Made by a program: the position numbers and the translations under genes. Below the pieces are notes generated by a model that saw nothing but the letters and a program-made list of their open reading frames with translations, did no database searches and was not told where the DNA came from. Below, piece after piece: positions 53,462 through 62,669 of a DNA stretch of 64,000 nucleotides. The number at the start of each line of letters is the position of its first letter. Within the stretch, counting starts at the first letter, position 1. This stretch comes from Falsochrobactrum tianjinense (GTDB taxonomy: Bacteria; Pseudomonadota; Alphaproteobacteria; Rhizobiales; Rhizobiaceae): assembly GCF_019100495.1 (NCBI RefSeq), contig NZ_JAHRVA010000004.1, positions 287,026 through 351,025 on the forward strand, written 5' to 3'.

Positions 53462-54523
53462 GTGACCAGTCAACCGCCCACCATAGCCTCCGGCCCCATA
53501 GTCGAAATGAAAGACGTGTGCCGAATGTTCGGGCAGACAGCGGCGGTCGACGGCATTTCGCTCTCAGTGGCACGGGGTGAAATTTTAGGCATCATAGGCC
53601 GCAGCGGCGCGGGTAAATCCACGCTGATCCGCTGCATCAACGGTCTGGAAAAACCGGACGCGGGGTCCATCCGCATTGAGGGCCAGGAAATCACCGGCCT
53701 TACGGAAAATAGCCTGCAACCAGTGCGCCGCCGCATCGGCATGGTGTTTCAGCACTTCAACCTGCTATCCGCAAAAACCGTGGCACAGAACATTGCCCTG
53801 CCGCTGAAAATCGCAGGGCTGCCGAGGACAGAACGCAAAAAACGCGTAGCAGAACTGCTCGAACTGGTCGGGCTTTCCGACAAGACTGACCATTATCCGG
53901 CGCAGCTTTCAGGCGGACAGAAACAGCGCGTCGGCATTGCACGCGCCTTGGCAGCCGAACCTGCAGTCCTGCTTTCCGACGAAGCAACGTCGGCGCTCGA
54001 CCCCGAAACCACGCAATCTATTCTGGCGCTGCTCAAGGACATCAACACCAAGCTTGACCTCACTATTCTGCTGATCACCCACGAAATGGACGTGATCCGC
54101 CGCATTGCGGATCGTGTAATCGTGCTTGACCATGGCGGCATCGCCGAAGAAGGCCCGGTGTGGAAAGTTTTCGCCAACCCGCAAGCGCCGGTGACGCAAA
54201 GCCTGCTGCATGTTCTGACGCCGGGATTGCCTGCCTCATGGCGCGAACGGCTCATGAGTGAAAGAAGCGATCGGGCCATCCTCAGAATCAAGCTTTCGGG
54301 CCAATCCGCCAAAAACGCTTTCTTCAACGGCATAACGGCTGCGACCGGCCTTGACGTGCAACTGATCCACGGCGGCATGGACACAATCCAAGGCGAGCCG
54401 GTTGGCACCTTGTTCGTGGCATTGCCCGCGCGCGATGCCGCAAAACTCGATGCCGCAATCGGCTATATCAATACCCATGCAGACGCCACGGAGGTACTCG
54501 GCTATGTCTCAGGCAATGCTTGA
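53462..54523 (+). CDS. metN: Methionine importer ATPase
   Basis: ABC ATPase of 353 residues: Walker A GRSGAGKSTLIRCINGL, signature LSGGQKQRVGIARAL, Walker B VLLSDEATSALDP, and a C-terminal NIL/ACT-like regulatory domain (about 260-345, AILRIKLSGQSAKNAFFNGI) that senses methionine. The GTG at 53462 has AGAAG upstream; ATG 53507 is the other candidate. Its 3' end overlaps metI by 20 bases. A terminator separates it from metQ. VPs of this family show feedback inhibition by the NIL domain. Confidence 0.92.
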   Translation: MTSQPPTIASGPIVEMKDVCRMFGQTAAVDGISLSVARGEILGIIGRSGAGKSTLIRCINGLEKPDAGSIRIEGQEITGLTENSLQPVRRRIGMVFQHFNLLSAKTVAQNIALPLKIAGLPRTERKKRVAELLELVGLSDKTDHYPAQLSGGQKQRVGIARALAAEPAVLLSDEATSALDPETTQSILALLKDINTKLDLTILLITHEMDVIRRIADRVIVLDHGGIAEEGPVWKVFANPQAPVTQSLLHVLTPGLPASWRERLMSERSDRAILRIKLSGQSAKNAFFNGITAATGLDVQLIHGGMDTIQGEPVGTLFVALPARDAAKLDAAIGYINTHADATEVLGYVSGNA

Positions 54524-55169
54524 TCTTCTCTGGCGCTCCTTCTGGGAGACTATCATCATGACAGGCTTCTCAAGCCTGATCTCGCTTGTGGTCGGCCTGC
54601 CGCTGGCGCTCATCATGATCCTGACGGAACGGGGCGGCCTTGCGCAAAATCTCGCAGTCAATAATATTCTCGGCGCGCTCATCAACGGTTTCCGTTCCGT
54701 GCCGTTCATCATCCTGCTCGTGGCGCTTATTCCGGTCACGCGCTTCATCGTCGGCACGTCAATCGGCACATGGGCTTCGATTGTGCCGCTTTCCATCGCC
54801 GCAATTCCCTATTATGCCCGTATAGCAGAAGTCTCGTTGCGCGAAGTGGATAATGGCCTCGTTGAGGCTGCCCGCTCAATGGGCGCAAACCGCTGGACGA
54901 TCATCCGTGAAGTCCTGGTCCCCGAAGCGCTGCCCGGCCTCGTCGCAGGCTTTACCGTCACTGTCATCACGCTGGTCGGCGCATCAGCCATGGCAGGCGC
55001 TATTGGCGCGGGCGGTCTTGGCGATCTTGCAATACGCTATGGCTATCAACGCTTTGAAACGAATGTGATGATCGCCGTGGTCATCATTCTTATCATCATG
55101 GTGTGCGGCATACAGTGGGCGGGAGACCGCCTTGTGAGCCGCCTCGACAAACGTAACCTACGCGCGTAA
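54504..55169 (+). CDS. metI: Methionine importer permease
   Basis: Inner membrane permease of 221 residues with five to six helices and the family loop EAARSMGANRWTIIREVLVP. The ATG at 54504 has GGAGG nine bases upstream; it overlaps the end of metN, so translation is coupled. A longer open frame to 54402 is the metN reading in another phase and is not used. Confidence 0.93.
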   Translation: MSQAMLDLLWRSFWETIIMTGFSSLISLVVGLPLALIMILTERGGLAQNLAVNNILGALINGFRSVPFIILLVALIPVTRFIVGTSIGTWASIVPLSIAAIPYYARIAEVSLREVDNGLVEAARSMGANRWTIIREVLVPEALPGLVAGFTVTVITLVGASAMAGAIGAGGLGDLAIRYGYQRFETNVMIAVVIILIIMVCGIQWAGDRLVSRLDKRNLRA

Positions 55170-55174
55170 AAGCC

Positions 55175-55585
55175 TCAGCGCTGCCTTTGGCGAAAACCAG
55201 CCTCCAACGTGTTGCCGTCCGGGTCGAATACGAGAGCGGCAAAATACCCCATTTCCGGGGGGCCCTGATAGGAGGGCGCATCGCTTTCCCTGCCGCCGCT
55301 ATCAAGGGCGGCATGGTGGAACGCTTCCACAGCCTCACGGCTTCCAGCGGTGAACATCAGATGCAGGCGATTTCCCGGCTTTGCATCACTCGCGTTGTCA
55401 CCAGCTTTCGATTTCCCATGAACCCATAGAAAAGGCACCGGAGCCCTTTCGCCGCCGCTGACAAAGAACCCCTTGTCAGAATGGGCAATGACCGCCAGTC
55501 CAAGCTTGGGCATGCAGGTTTCATAGAATGAAAGGCTGCGGCGCAAATCTCTGCTTTGAAAGCCGATATGATCGAAGAGCGACAT
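55175..55585 (-). CDS. VOC/glyoxalase family protein
   Basis: A vicinal oxygen chelate protein of 136 residues, a glyoxalase/bleomycin-resistance-type fold. The N-terminus (MSLFDHIGFQSRDLRRSLSF then YETCMPKLGL) and the C-terminus (YFAALVFDPDGNTLEAGFR) with a metal-site glutamate fit. The ATG at 55585 has no clear ribosome site; a TTG at 55651 would need 22 extra residues without family match. It converges with metI, only 5 bases apart. A short palindrome (CGACATA 55580-55586, TATGTCG 55597-55603) spans its start and could be an operator. Substrate unknown. Confidence 0.82.
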   Translation of the reverse strand: MSLFDHIGFQSRDLRRSLSFYETCMPKLGLAVIAHSDKGFFVSGGERAPVPFLWVHGKSKAGDNASDAKPGNRLHLMFTAGSREAVEAFHHAALDSGGRESDAPSYQGPPEMGYFAALVFDPDGNTLEAGFRQRQR

Positions 55586-55647
55586 AAGATATATTATATG
55601 TCGGGCCGCAATAAAGGAAAGTCGCGTCCCTGTATTTGTAGGGATGC

Positions 55648-56478
55648 TCAACCTCGCGTACGCGCCAGGCCATCCTTTGCCGGCTGATATTTCGGATCGA
55701 GTTGTACTGCGCGTGAATAGGATTTGGCCGCCTTGGCCTTGTCGCCGCGCTGCTCATAGACAAGCGCCTGATTAGCCCAGCTTTCCGCGAGGTTCTTGTC
55801 AAGATTGATGGCCGTGTTGAAATCGTCAAAGGCATTATCATAATCACCCAGAGCGACATAGGAAATGCCGCGGCCATTATAGGGTTCGGGGGCATTTGAG
55901 TTGAGAGAAGCTGCCTTGGAGAAATCCTCTATGGCCCGCCGATGGTCCCCCTTGGCCTGATAAATCAGGCCGCGATTGTGATAAGCACGCCCATCGGTGG
56001 TTTGCAACGCAATCGCTTGATTGAAGTCGCTGAGCGCCTGATCCAGACGCCCTGCCAACCGATAGACATTCCCGCGCCCGATATAGGCGGCGTCATATTG
56101 CGGATTGATCTGGATCGCGCGGCTATAATCCTGCACCGCCTTGCCGCTGTCGCCCATATAGCGATCAACCAGCGCGCGATTTGCATAAGCCTGATAGAAA
56201 TTCGGATTAAGCGCGATGGCCTGATCGAAATCCTTGAGTGCGTCACGATAACGCCCTGCCCTGCCATAGGCCGAGCCACGCACATTATAGGCTTCCGGGT
56301 CGCGCGGATTGCTCTGGATCACGCTTGTAAGTGATCTGATATTTTCAGTAGAGCCCTGCGCACGATCGATGGAACTCAATGCCGTATGCATGGAAGAACT
56401 CTGACAGCCCGCGATTGCGAGCACCAGAACCCCCGATATGGCCAGCAGGCTGTTACGGGCCGTTCTGGACATCGCCAT
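55648..56478 (-). CDS. TPR-repeat lipoprotein
   Basis: A lipoprotein of about 276 residues built of tetratricopeptide repeats. The signal ends VLVLAIAGC (lipobox with Cys25 when started at ATG 56478), then about six TPRs follow (RDPEAYNVRGSAYGRAGRYR, NPNFYQAYANRALVDRYMGD, PQYDAAYIGRGNVYRLAGRL and so on). Starts at 56520 and 56472 are also possible; 56478 gives the best signal length. TPR lipoproteins of this sort (NlpI-like) act as scaffolds in the periplasm, often in cell-wall or outer-membrane assembly. Its partner is unknown. It follows rpsU across two terminators. Confidence 0.85.
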   Translation of the reverse strand: MAMSRTARNSLLAISGVLVLAIAGCQSSSMHTALSSIDRAQGSTENIRSLTSVIQSNPRDPEAYNVRGSAYGRAGRYRDALKDFDQAIALNPNFYQAYANRALVDRYMGDSGKAVQDYSRAIQINPQYDAAYIGRGNVYRLAGRLDQALSDFNQAIALQTTDGRAYHNRGLIYQAKGDHRRAIEDFSKAASLNSNAPEPYNGRGISYVALGDYDNAFDDFNTAINLDKNLAESWANQALVYEQRGDKAKAAKSYSRAVQLDPKYQPAKDGLARTRG

Positions 56479-56659
56479 GGCGGAATGTCCAACATCGGTC
56501 TTCCGAGGCGAATACGTCATCTTGAAGCACGTTGGCAATTACTGCGTTCCTCTCTTTGACCGAAACCCCGATAAATCTACATGATTTTTCGCATCCGGCG
56601 CTAAAACTTTAATGAAAATCTGAAATCAAGGAAAGCGGCAAAATCCGGACATGCAAAAA

Positions 56660-56715
56660 CCGGCGCAGGCCATAAGCCGCACCGGTAAGCAAAAGGGCGC
56701 TGTTTGTGCAGCGCC
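56660..56715 (-). terminator. Two consecutive terminators after rpsU
   Basis: First, GGCGCTG with CAGCGCC (56696-56715, six-base loop) followed on the minus strand by CTTTTG. Second, CCGGTGCGG with CCTGCGCCGG (56660-56685) followed by TTTTTGC. Both end transcription from rpsU. Confidence 0.85.
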
Positions 56716-56728
56716 GATCTCTCGTCAA

Positions 56729-56959
56729 TCAACGAGCTGCGGTACGACCGCCGCCGATCAAACCTTCACGCTGCGCGCGCTTGCGAGCGAGCTTGCGGGC
56801 GCGACGCACCGCTTCAGCCTTTTCACGGGCGCGTTTTTCGGATGGCTTCTCATAATGACCACGCATCTTCATTTCGCGGAAGATACCTTCGCGCTGCATC
56901 TTTTTCTTGAGAGCGCGGAGAGCCTGATCAACATTATTATCGCGGACGAGTACCTGCAC
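56729..56959 (-). CDS. rpsU: 30S ribosomal protein S21
   Basis: Small-subunit ribosomal protein of 76 residues ([20 protein letters not shown] then [20 protein letters not shown]) with the basic C-terminal tail ([17 protein letters not shown]). It helps 16S rRNA and mRNA pairing. It starts with GTG at 56959; CGGAATTACAC precedes it. It is monocistronic, with two terminators after it. The gap upstream is described separately. Confidence 0.97.
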   Translation of the reverse strand: MQVLVRDNNVDQALRALKKKMQREGIFREMKMRGHYEKPSEKRAREKAEAVRRARKLARKRAQREGLIGGGRTAAR

Positions 56960-57318
56960 GTGTAATTCCGTTATCGGTTAGAATTTCGGTTAAGCCTGAG
57001 GCGGTCGGGGGTCTTTAACGGTTTCCAGTTAATCGAGTCAACTGGCCAACCCCCAAGGGCTCCCAAGCTTCGCAACGAAAACGCTGCAAATTGGTGGTGG
57101 CTATTATCAGATCGCCCCTTCCCTGTCCACCTCCAGATGTAATTTTGCCCGCCCTTGCAGGCAAAAAATCATCTCATATCGATTTATGATGGCTGGCAAG
57201 CGTTGAATGGGTTATGCAGCATCCACTTTTCGCACAATTTGGCCTCATTGCTTCCCCATGGGAAACAATCAGCTATTTCGCAATAATCCACAGTTCCCTC
57301 GATTCTTTTTGTTAAAAT
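56960..57318. other. Gap upstream of rpsU; no gene seen
   Basis: This 359-base divergent gap separates rpsU from the alpha/beta hydrolase. It should hold the rpsU promoter and leader. I see no tRNA, no convincing riboswitch and no strong hairpin. A 70-codon minus-strand frame reaching 57184 starts inside the hydrolase gene, lacks family features and is not accepted. Confidence 0.5.
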
Positions 57319-58491
57319 ATGCATCTTCGCAAGCGACTCGTCATACAATTCACAGGCTATGAGGGCCTGCATCCCAAGGCAGTGCGCATACGCCATGCGC
57401 AGGCATTGCGGGATTTCGACCGGCTATGGAACGCGAAAACAAAGCTCCCCCCCATGACCGACGAGCCAGATGATTGCGGCAGCCTGCAAGTGACAACGCG
57501 AGGCAATGGTTGGCAGACCGAAACGGAATTCTGCCAGTTCGGCACAGCGGATATTTTCGATGATTATGCGGCGCGCTCGACGCCAGCACGCATGTTCACG
57601 GGCCTGCGCGCTTTCATGAACATTCTTTTCACCGGCACGCTCTGGCGCTACCTGATAACGAGTTGGCGCTTCGTGCTGTTCTTTCTATGGCCGTTTCTGC
57701 TTTCGCTCGCCCTGCTTGCCATAGCCGCTCTGATAGCTGCGGCCCCCATGCTTGCAGGGTTTTCGTCCTGGCACCTTTTATGGTCCTGCCCGCTGGCCCT
57801 TTTGGCGGCTATGCAGCTTGTCCGCAAGCCCGGCGATAAAATGTTCATGTCCTATCTTCTTGATGACTGGTCCGCCGCTTTCGACCGCATCTATCATCGC
57901 AATGAACAACTGAAGCGACGGCGCAAGGCTTTCGCGGAAGCACTCAAACGCAAGCTCGCCGATAGCGACGCCGATGAGGTCGTCATCGTCGGCCATAGTC
58001 TCGGTACTGTCCCGGCGATTGAAGCGTTGGCTGATGTCCAGCGCGAGCGCCCCGATCTTCTGCAAAAAAAGCCTGTCTCGCTGCTCGCCATCGGCTCCTG
58101 CCTCTTGATGATCGCCTTGCATCCCAAGGCAAAATCCCTGCGTGAGGATGTGCGCGTCGTTCTTAACGAAAGCCCTGTCTTCTGGTCCGAATTTCAGACC
58201 CTGACGGACATCATCCATTTTTATGGTTCCGATCCGGCGAAAGCGCTCAATATTACGACCGCCAATCCGCCGCTCATCAACCGTATCCGCTTCAAGAAGG
58301 TGCATAGCGAGAATCGCTACAAACGATCCAAAGGAAACTTTTTCCTGATGCATCTGCTCTTTCTACGCGGCGCAGAGAAGAAGAATTTTTACGATTTATG
58401 CATGTTCCTGCACGGGCCGTTCTTTTTTCGCGATCTGATGACCGCTCATAAAGATAAAGCCGCCCCTCTCGACGAAGAAGGGCGGCTGTAA
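57319..58491 (+). CDS. Membrane-anchored alpha/beta hydrolase, unknown substrate
   Basis: A 390-residue protein with a lipase/esterase elbow GHSLGT at 225-230 (VVIVGHSLGTVPAIEALADV) and two adjacent hydrophobic helices at about 116-140 and 145-166. The N-terminal region (VIQFTGYEGLHPKAVRIRH) looks like the oxyanion strand of the fold; the candidate acid and base residues are not obvious, and a late His is possible in NPPLINRIRFKKVH. I do not recognise a named family. The ATG at 57319 has no ribosome site of note. It converges with MaoC 20 bases away and has no operon partner. Confidence 0.75.
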   Translation: MHLRKRLVIQFTGYEGLHPKAVRIRHAQALRDFDRLWNAKTKLPPMTDEPDDCGSLQVTTRGNGWQTETEFCQFGTADIFDDYAARSTPARMFTGLRAFMNILFTGTLWRYLITSWRFVLFFLWPFLLSLALLAIAALIAAAPMLAGFSSWHLLWSCPLALLAAMQLVRKPGDKMFMSYLLDDWSAAFDRIYHRNEQLKRRRKAFAEALKRKLADSDADEVVIVGHSLGTVPAIEALADVQRERPDLLQKKPVSLLAIGSCLLMIALHPKAKSLREDVRVVLNESPVFWSEFQTLTDIIHFYGSDPAKALNITTANPPLINRIRFKKVHSENRYKRSKGNFFLMHLLFLRGAEKKNFYDLCMFLHGPFFFRDLMTAHKDKAAPLDEEGRL

Positions 58492-58511
58492 GATCCGTAG
58501 GGTTGAAAAAT

Positions 58512-58988
58512 CTATGCTTGTGGCGGCTCGACCACGGCGATTGTCAGCCACGTCGCCGTAAGTGCAGGCTTCAGCGAGTTTTCGACCTCCAGCGTCACAT
58601 CGTAATGATTGACCACACGACCTGACGGACGGATATCTGCATTTGCCAGCTTGAAGCGGGCACGCACGCGTGCACCGGTCTTCACCGGCGACATGAAACG
58701 CACCTTGTCGAAACCGTAATTAATCCCCATCGTGGCGCCTTCCAGCATCGGCAGCGCTTCAAAGGCAAGCGTCGAAAGCAGGGACAGCGTCAGAAAACCA
58801 TGCGCAATGGTGCCGCCAAAAGGCGTTTCCTTTGCAGCACGCTCCGGATCGACATGAATGAACTGATGATCGTCGGTCGCATCCGCGAACTGATTTATCA
58901 TCGCCTGCGTGACTTCACGCCACTCAGAGCACCCAACTTCCGTACCGATTGCCTGGCGCAACTGGTCGAGCGTAATTGCGTCTTTCAT
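58512..58988 (-). CDS. MaoC-like hot-dog dehydratase
   Basis: Protein of 158 residues with the hot-dog fold of (R)-specific enoyl-CoA hydratases. The hydratase motif is FADATDDHQFIHVDPERAAK (catalytic Asp and His), followed by TPFGGTIAHGFLTLSLLS. Substrates are 2-enoyl-CoA esters, but some relatives have other roles. The ATG at 58988 has AGAAAG upstream. It stands alone between a convergent hydrolase and a HAD gene on the same strand 69 bases upstream. Confidence 0.9.
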   Translation of the reverse strand: MKDAITLDQLRQAIGTEVGCSEWREVTQAMINQFADATDDHQFIHVDPERAAKETPFGGTIAHGFLTLSLLSTLAFEALPMLEGATMGINYGFDKVRFMSPVKTGARVRARFKLANADIRPSGRVVNHYDVTLEVENSLKPALTATWLTIAVVEPPQA

Positions 58989-59057
58989 TCACTGAAACTT
59001 TCTGCTGAACTGATATTCACTTTTTATCCATTAAAGACAAGACAGCAAGACCGCAGA

Positions 59058-59729
59058 TCAGGCTGCGACAAGTATTTCCCGCGCTATATCATCCCAATCT
59101 CCGAAAACCTGCCGTGCGCCCTTTGAAGCGAGCTTTTCCGCATGACCTTCATAGGTATGACCGCCTCCCGTATAACCAAAAGCCGTCATGCCCGCAGCAA
59201 CTGCGCCCTCAACGCCGAAGGGCGAATCTTCGATCACGACGCAGCGCGCAGGGTCGACCCCCATCTTTTCCGCCGCAAACAGAAACAGGTCCGGCGCAGG
59301 CTTGCCGCGCTTCACCATGCTGGAGGAATAAACCGCTTCGCCGAAATAATGATCGATCCCGGTTTTCTTCAAACTGAAAGCAATACGTTCGGGCTGGGAC
59401 GACGACGCAACGCAGCGTTTTTGCGAAAGGGGTTGCAGAAAATCTGCAATGCCTTTGGTCGGTTGCAATTGTTCGGCAAAGAGGAGTTTTGTTTCGGGCC
59501 AGAAATGGCTGTCAGCGCCGTCCGGCAGGCGGTGACCCGTCCTGTCTTCGATCATTCGCATGATATCGGCCTGTTTCATCCCGATGCCGCTGGCGACGAT
59601 CCCCTCGGGCAGCGCCATTCCATGATTGGCATAGACCTGCTCGAAAGCCCGGCAGGAAAGCGGCTCGCTGTCGACCAGAACACCGTCACAATCGAAAATA
59701 ACGAGGTCGAAGGGGGGTAAATTGCTCAT
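59058..59729 (-). CDS. HAD-IA family phosphatase (phosphoglycolate-like)
   Basis: Hydrolase of 223 residues with the HAD motifs: DCDGVLVDSEP (nucleophile Asp), SSSQPERI (motif 2 Ser), KRGKPAPDLF (motif 3 Lys) and VIEDSPFGVEGA (motif 4 acids). The cap after motif 1 makes it a beta-phosphoglucomutase/phosphatase-type member. The ATG at 59729 follows GGAG; the frame is open to 59819. Substrate is unknown; sugar phosphates or phosphoglycolate are typical. Confidence 0.9.
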   Translation of the reverse strand: MSNLPPFDLVIFDCDGVLVDSEPLSCRAFEQVYANHGMALPEGIVASGIGMKQADIMRMIEDRTGHRLPDGADSHFWPETKLLFAEQLQPTKGIADFLQPLSQKRCVASSSQPERIAFSLKKTGIDHYFGEAVYSSSMVKRGKPAPDLFLFAAEKMGVDPARCVVIEDSPFGVEGAVAAGMTAFGYTGGGHTYEGHAEKLASKGARQVFGDWDDIAREILVAA

Positions 59730-59885
59730 GAGAACTCCACGGACATGATTATTTTGTCGCGCCGATTTGGGATGCGCGTCCATATCGCTTGATATAGAGA
59801 CTGATTGTCCATTACGCATCTATATCAACATAAGCGTGACAAAATTATCGCCCAAAGACGGCGTACGGATTTTGCGGAGATTTTT

Positions 59886-61202
59886 ATGACGACAAATGTG
59901 GCGCTGGTCGGCCTGGCGCGTGACTTGGCTGCACGAGCGGAAACCGGCAAGCCCATCCGCATCGGCCTTATTGGCGCGGGCGAAATGGGTACCGATATCG
60001 TCACGCAGGTTGCGCGTATGCCGGGTATTGAAGTCGGCGCGCTCTCCGCGCGACGTCTGCCCAATACTTTCAAGGCCGTGCGCACTGCCTATGGCGAAGA
60101 CGGGCATGCGCTGGAAGCAGCCAATGAAACCGCAATGACCCGCACCATCGAAAGCGGCAGGATTGCAGTCACCGGCGACAATGATCTCATTCTCTCCAAT
60201 CCGCTGATCGATGTGGTGATCGATGCAACCGGCATTCCGGAAGTCGGCGCGCAGACCGGCATCAAGGCGATCGAGCACGGCAAGCATCTGGTCATGATGA
60301 ATGTCGAAGCCGATGTCACCATCGGCCCCTATCTCAAGGCGCAGGCGGACAGGCAGGGCGTCGTCTATTCGCTGGGCGCGGGCGACGAACCTTCATCCTG
60401 TATGGAACTGATCGAATTTGTTTCGGCTCTGGGCTATGAGGTCGTTTCCGCCGGCAAGGGCAAAAATAATCCGCTCAATTTCGACGCCATACCCGACGAT
60501 TATCAGGAAGAAGCAGACCGGCGGAACATGAATGTGCGGCTGCTGGTGGAATTCGTCGATGGCTCCAAGACCATGGTTGAAATGGCGGCTATCGCCAACG
60601 CCACCGGCCTTGTACCCGATGTTGCGGGTATGCACGGACCACGCGCAGCCATTGGCGAGTTGAGCAGCACATTGATCCCGCAACAGGATGGCGGCGTGCT
60701 GACGAAAAGCGGCGTCGTGGATTATTCCATCGGCAAAGGCGTGTCTCCGGGTGTCTTCGTTGTCGCGAAAATGGATCATCCTCGCCTGATCGAGCGTCTG
60801 GAAGATCTGAAAATCGGCAAAGGCCCTTATTTCACTTTCCATCGCCCCTATCATCTGACGTCGCTTGAAGTGCCGCTCACAGTCGCCCGCGTGGTGCTTC
60901 ATGGCAAAGCCGACATGGTACCACTGCCCAAACCCGTTGCCGAAGTCTGCGCCGTCGCCAAGAAGGACCTGCACCCCGGCGATCAACTCGATGCCATCGG
61001 CCAATATTGCTATCGTTCATGGATCATGACCGCCGCCGAAGCGCGTGCTGCCAAAGCTATCCCCTGCGGCCTGCTCCAGAACGGAACCGTCACAGCGCTC
61101 ATCAAAAAGGGCGAGCTCATCACCTATGCCAATGCCGCCCCGCAACCCGGTTCAAAAATCGCCGAGCTGCGTGCCTTGCAGGACAAGATGATTTACGGCT
61201 AG
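59886..61202 (+). CDS. Homoserine dehydrogenase-like oxidoreductase with SAF domain
   Basis: NAD(P)-dependent oxidoreductase of 438 residues. The Rossmann motif is RIGLIGAGEMGTDIVTQVAR, with VIDATGIPEVGAQ and a homoserine-dehydrogenase-like domain (MNVEADVTIGPYLKAQA). The C-terminal part (VAKKDLHPGDQLDAIGQYCY) is an SAF-type domain as in sialic acid and sugar-acid enzymes. The ATG at 59886 has GCGGAGA; the frame is open to 59805. I cannot fix the substrate; relatives act in sugar-acid pathways. It is divergent from the HAD gene and convergent with pntB, separated by a two-way terminator. Confidence 0.82.
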   Translation: MTTNVALVGLARDLAARAETGKPIRIGLIGAGEMGTDIVTQVARMPGIEVGALSARRLPNTFKAVRTAYGEDGHALEAANETAMTRTIESGRIAVTGDNDLILSNPLIDVVIDATGIPEVGAQTGIKAIEHGKHLVMMNVEADVTIGPYLKAQADRQGVVYSLGAGDEPSSCMELIEFVSALGYEVVSAGKGKNNPLNFDAIPDDYQEEADRRNMNVRLLVEFVDGSKTMVEMAAIANATGLVPDVAGMHGPRAAIGELSSTLIPQQDGGVLTKSGVVDYSIGKGVSPGVFVVAKMDHPRLIERLEDLKIGKGPYFTFHRPYHLTSLEVPLTVARVVLHGKADMVPLPKPVAEVCAVAKKDLHPGDQLDAIGQYCYRSWIMTAAEARAAKAIPCGLLQNGTVTALIKKGELITYANAAPQPGSKIAELRALQDKMIYG

Positions 61203-61223
61203 ACCTCAATTAATTATCCAATC

Positions 61224-61258
61224 AAAAAAGGCGGTTCAAAAACCGCCTTTTTCTTTTT
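61224..61258. terminator. Two-way terminator between the SAF oxidoreductase and pntB
   Basis: GGCGGTT (61230-61236), loop CAAA, AACCGCC (61241-61247), flanked by six A and TTTTTCTTTTT. It overlaps the pntB stop on the minus strand. Confidence 0.92.
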
Positions 61259-62657
61259 AGTGATCCAGAGCCTTGACGATGCTCTCCACCATTTTCTTGG
61301 CGTCTGCAAAAAGCATCATCGTATTATCGCGGAAGAAGAGTTCATTCTCGACACCCGCATAGCCCGACCCCATGCCGCGCTTGATGAACAGCACCGTACC
61401 GGCCTTGTCGACATCGAGGATCGGCATACCGAAAATCGGCGACTGCGGATCGGTCTTCGCGGCCGGATTGGTCACGTCATTGGCGCCGATCACGAAGGCC
61501 ACATCGGCGGTCGCAAATTCCGAGTTGATGTCTTCAAGCTCGAACACCTCATCATAAGGCACATTGGCTTCCGCCAGCAGCACGTTCATATGGCCCGGCA
61601 TACGTCCGGCGACAGGGTGGATTGCATATTTGACTTCCACGCCTTCGGCCTTGAGCTTGTCCGCCATTTCACGCAGCGCGTGCTGCGCCTGTGCGACCGC
61701 CATGCCATAACCCGGCACGATGATGACCTTGGATGCGTTCTTCATGATGAAGGCGGCATCGTCGGCAGAACCCTGCTTGACAGGGCGCTGCTCCACTTCG
61801 CCGCCGCCGGCAACGGCGCTATCGCCGCCAAAGCCGCCGAGAATGACCGAAATGAACGAGCGGTTCATGCCCTTACACATGATGTAGGACAGAATCGCAC
61901 CCGACGACCCGACCAGCGCGCCGGTGATGATGAGCGCCAGATTTCCAAGCGTGAAGCCGATGCCTGCCGCAGCCCAGCCCGAATAGGAATTGAGCATGGA
62001 AACGACGACCGGCATATCCGCACCGCCGATAGGCACAATGATCAGCACGCCGAAGACCAGCGAGAGCGCCACGATCAGCCAGAACACAGAATGGCTTTCG
62101 GTATTGACCAGCACCACCACCAGCAAAACGATGGCAATCGCCAGCCCCGCATTGATGATGTGACGTCCCGGCAGCATGATCGGCTTGCCGGACATACGGC
62201 CATCGAGCTTGAGAAAGGCGATGATCGAGCCGGTAAAGGTGATCGCACCGATGGCGACGCCAAGCGACATTTCGATCAGGGCCTGAGCGTGTATCTGTCC
62301 AACTTCCCCGATGTCGAAGGAATGCGGTGAATAGATCGCGGCAGCGGCCACCAGAACGGCTGCAAGGCCGATCAGCGAGTGGAACGCGGCGACGAGCTGC
62401 GGCATGGCCGTCATGGCGATGCGGCGCGCGATAACGGCACCGATCGTACCGCCAATGGCGATGCCCAGGACAATCAGCGCCAGACCGCCAATGCCGGGCT
62501 GCGCCAGCAAAAGCGTCGTGACGATGGCGATGGCCATGCCAACCATGCCGAACATATTGCCTTGACGGCTGGTGGTCGGATGCGAAAGCCCGCGCAGTGC
62601 CAGAATGAACAGGACACCGGAGACGAGATAAAGAAAGGCTGCAACATTAATGCTCAT
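61257..62657 (-). CDS. pntB: NAD(P) transhydrogenase subunit beta
   Basis: Inner membrane proton-translocating transhydrogenase subunit, 466 residues. About nine helices in the first 290 residues carry the proton channel, and the C-terminal NADP-binding domain has VIIVPGYGMAVAQAQHALRE, GRMPGHMNVLLAEANVPYDE and VIGANDVTNPAAKTDPQSPI (each family hallmark). The ATG at 62657 lies 12 bases after the pntAB stop, in one operon. Confidence 0.96.
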   Translation of the reverse strand: MSINVAAFLYLVSGVLFILALRGLSHPTTSRQGNMFGMVGMAIAIVTTLLLAQPGIGGLALIVLGIAIGGTIGAVIARRIAMTAMPQLVAAFHSLIGLAAVLVAAAAIYSPHSFDIGEVGQIHAQALIEMSLGVAIGAITFTGSIIAFLKLDGRMSGKPIMLPGRHIINAGLAIAIVLLVVVLVNTESHSVFWLIVALSLVFGVLIIVPIGGADMPVVVSMLNSYSGWAAAGIGFTLGNLALIITGALVGSSGAILSYIMCKGMNRSFISVILGGFGGDSAVAGGGEVEQRPVKQGSADDAAFIMKNASKVIIVPGYGMAVAQAQHALREMADKLKAEGVEVKYAIHPVAGRMPGHMNVLLAEANVPYDEVFELEDINSEFATADVAFVIGANDVTNPAAKTDPQSPIFGMPILDVDKAGTVLFIKRGMGSGYAGVENELFFRDNTMMLFADAKKMVESIVKALDH

Positions 62658-62669
62658 GACGGTTCAGCC

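Noticed and set aside
57184-57396. 70-codon minus-strand frame upstream of the membrane hydrolase
   Set aside because: It starts inside the hydrolase gene, has no ribosome site and no family resemblance.
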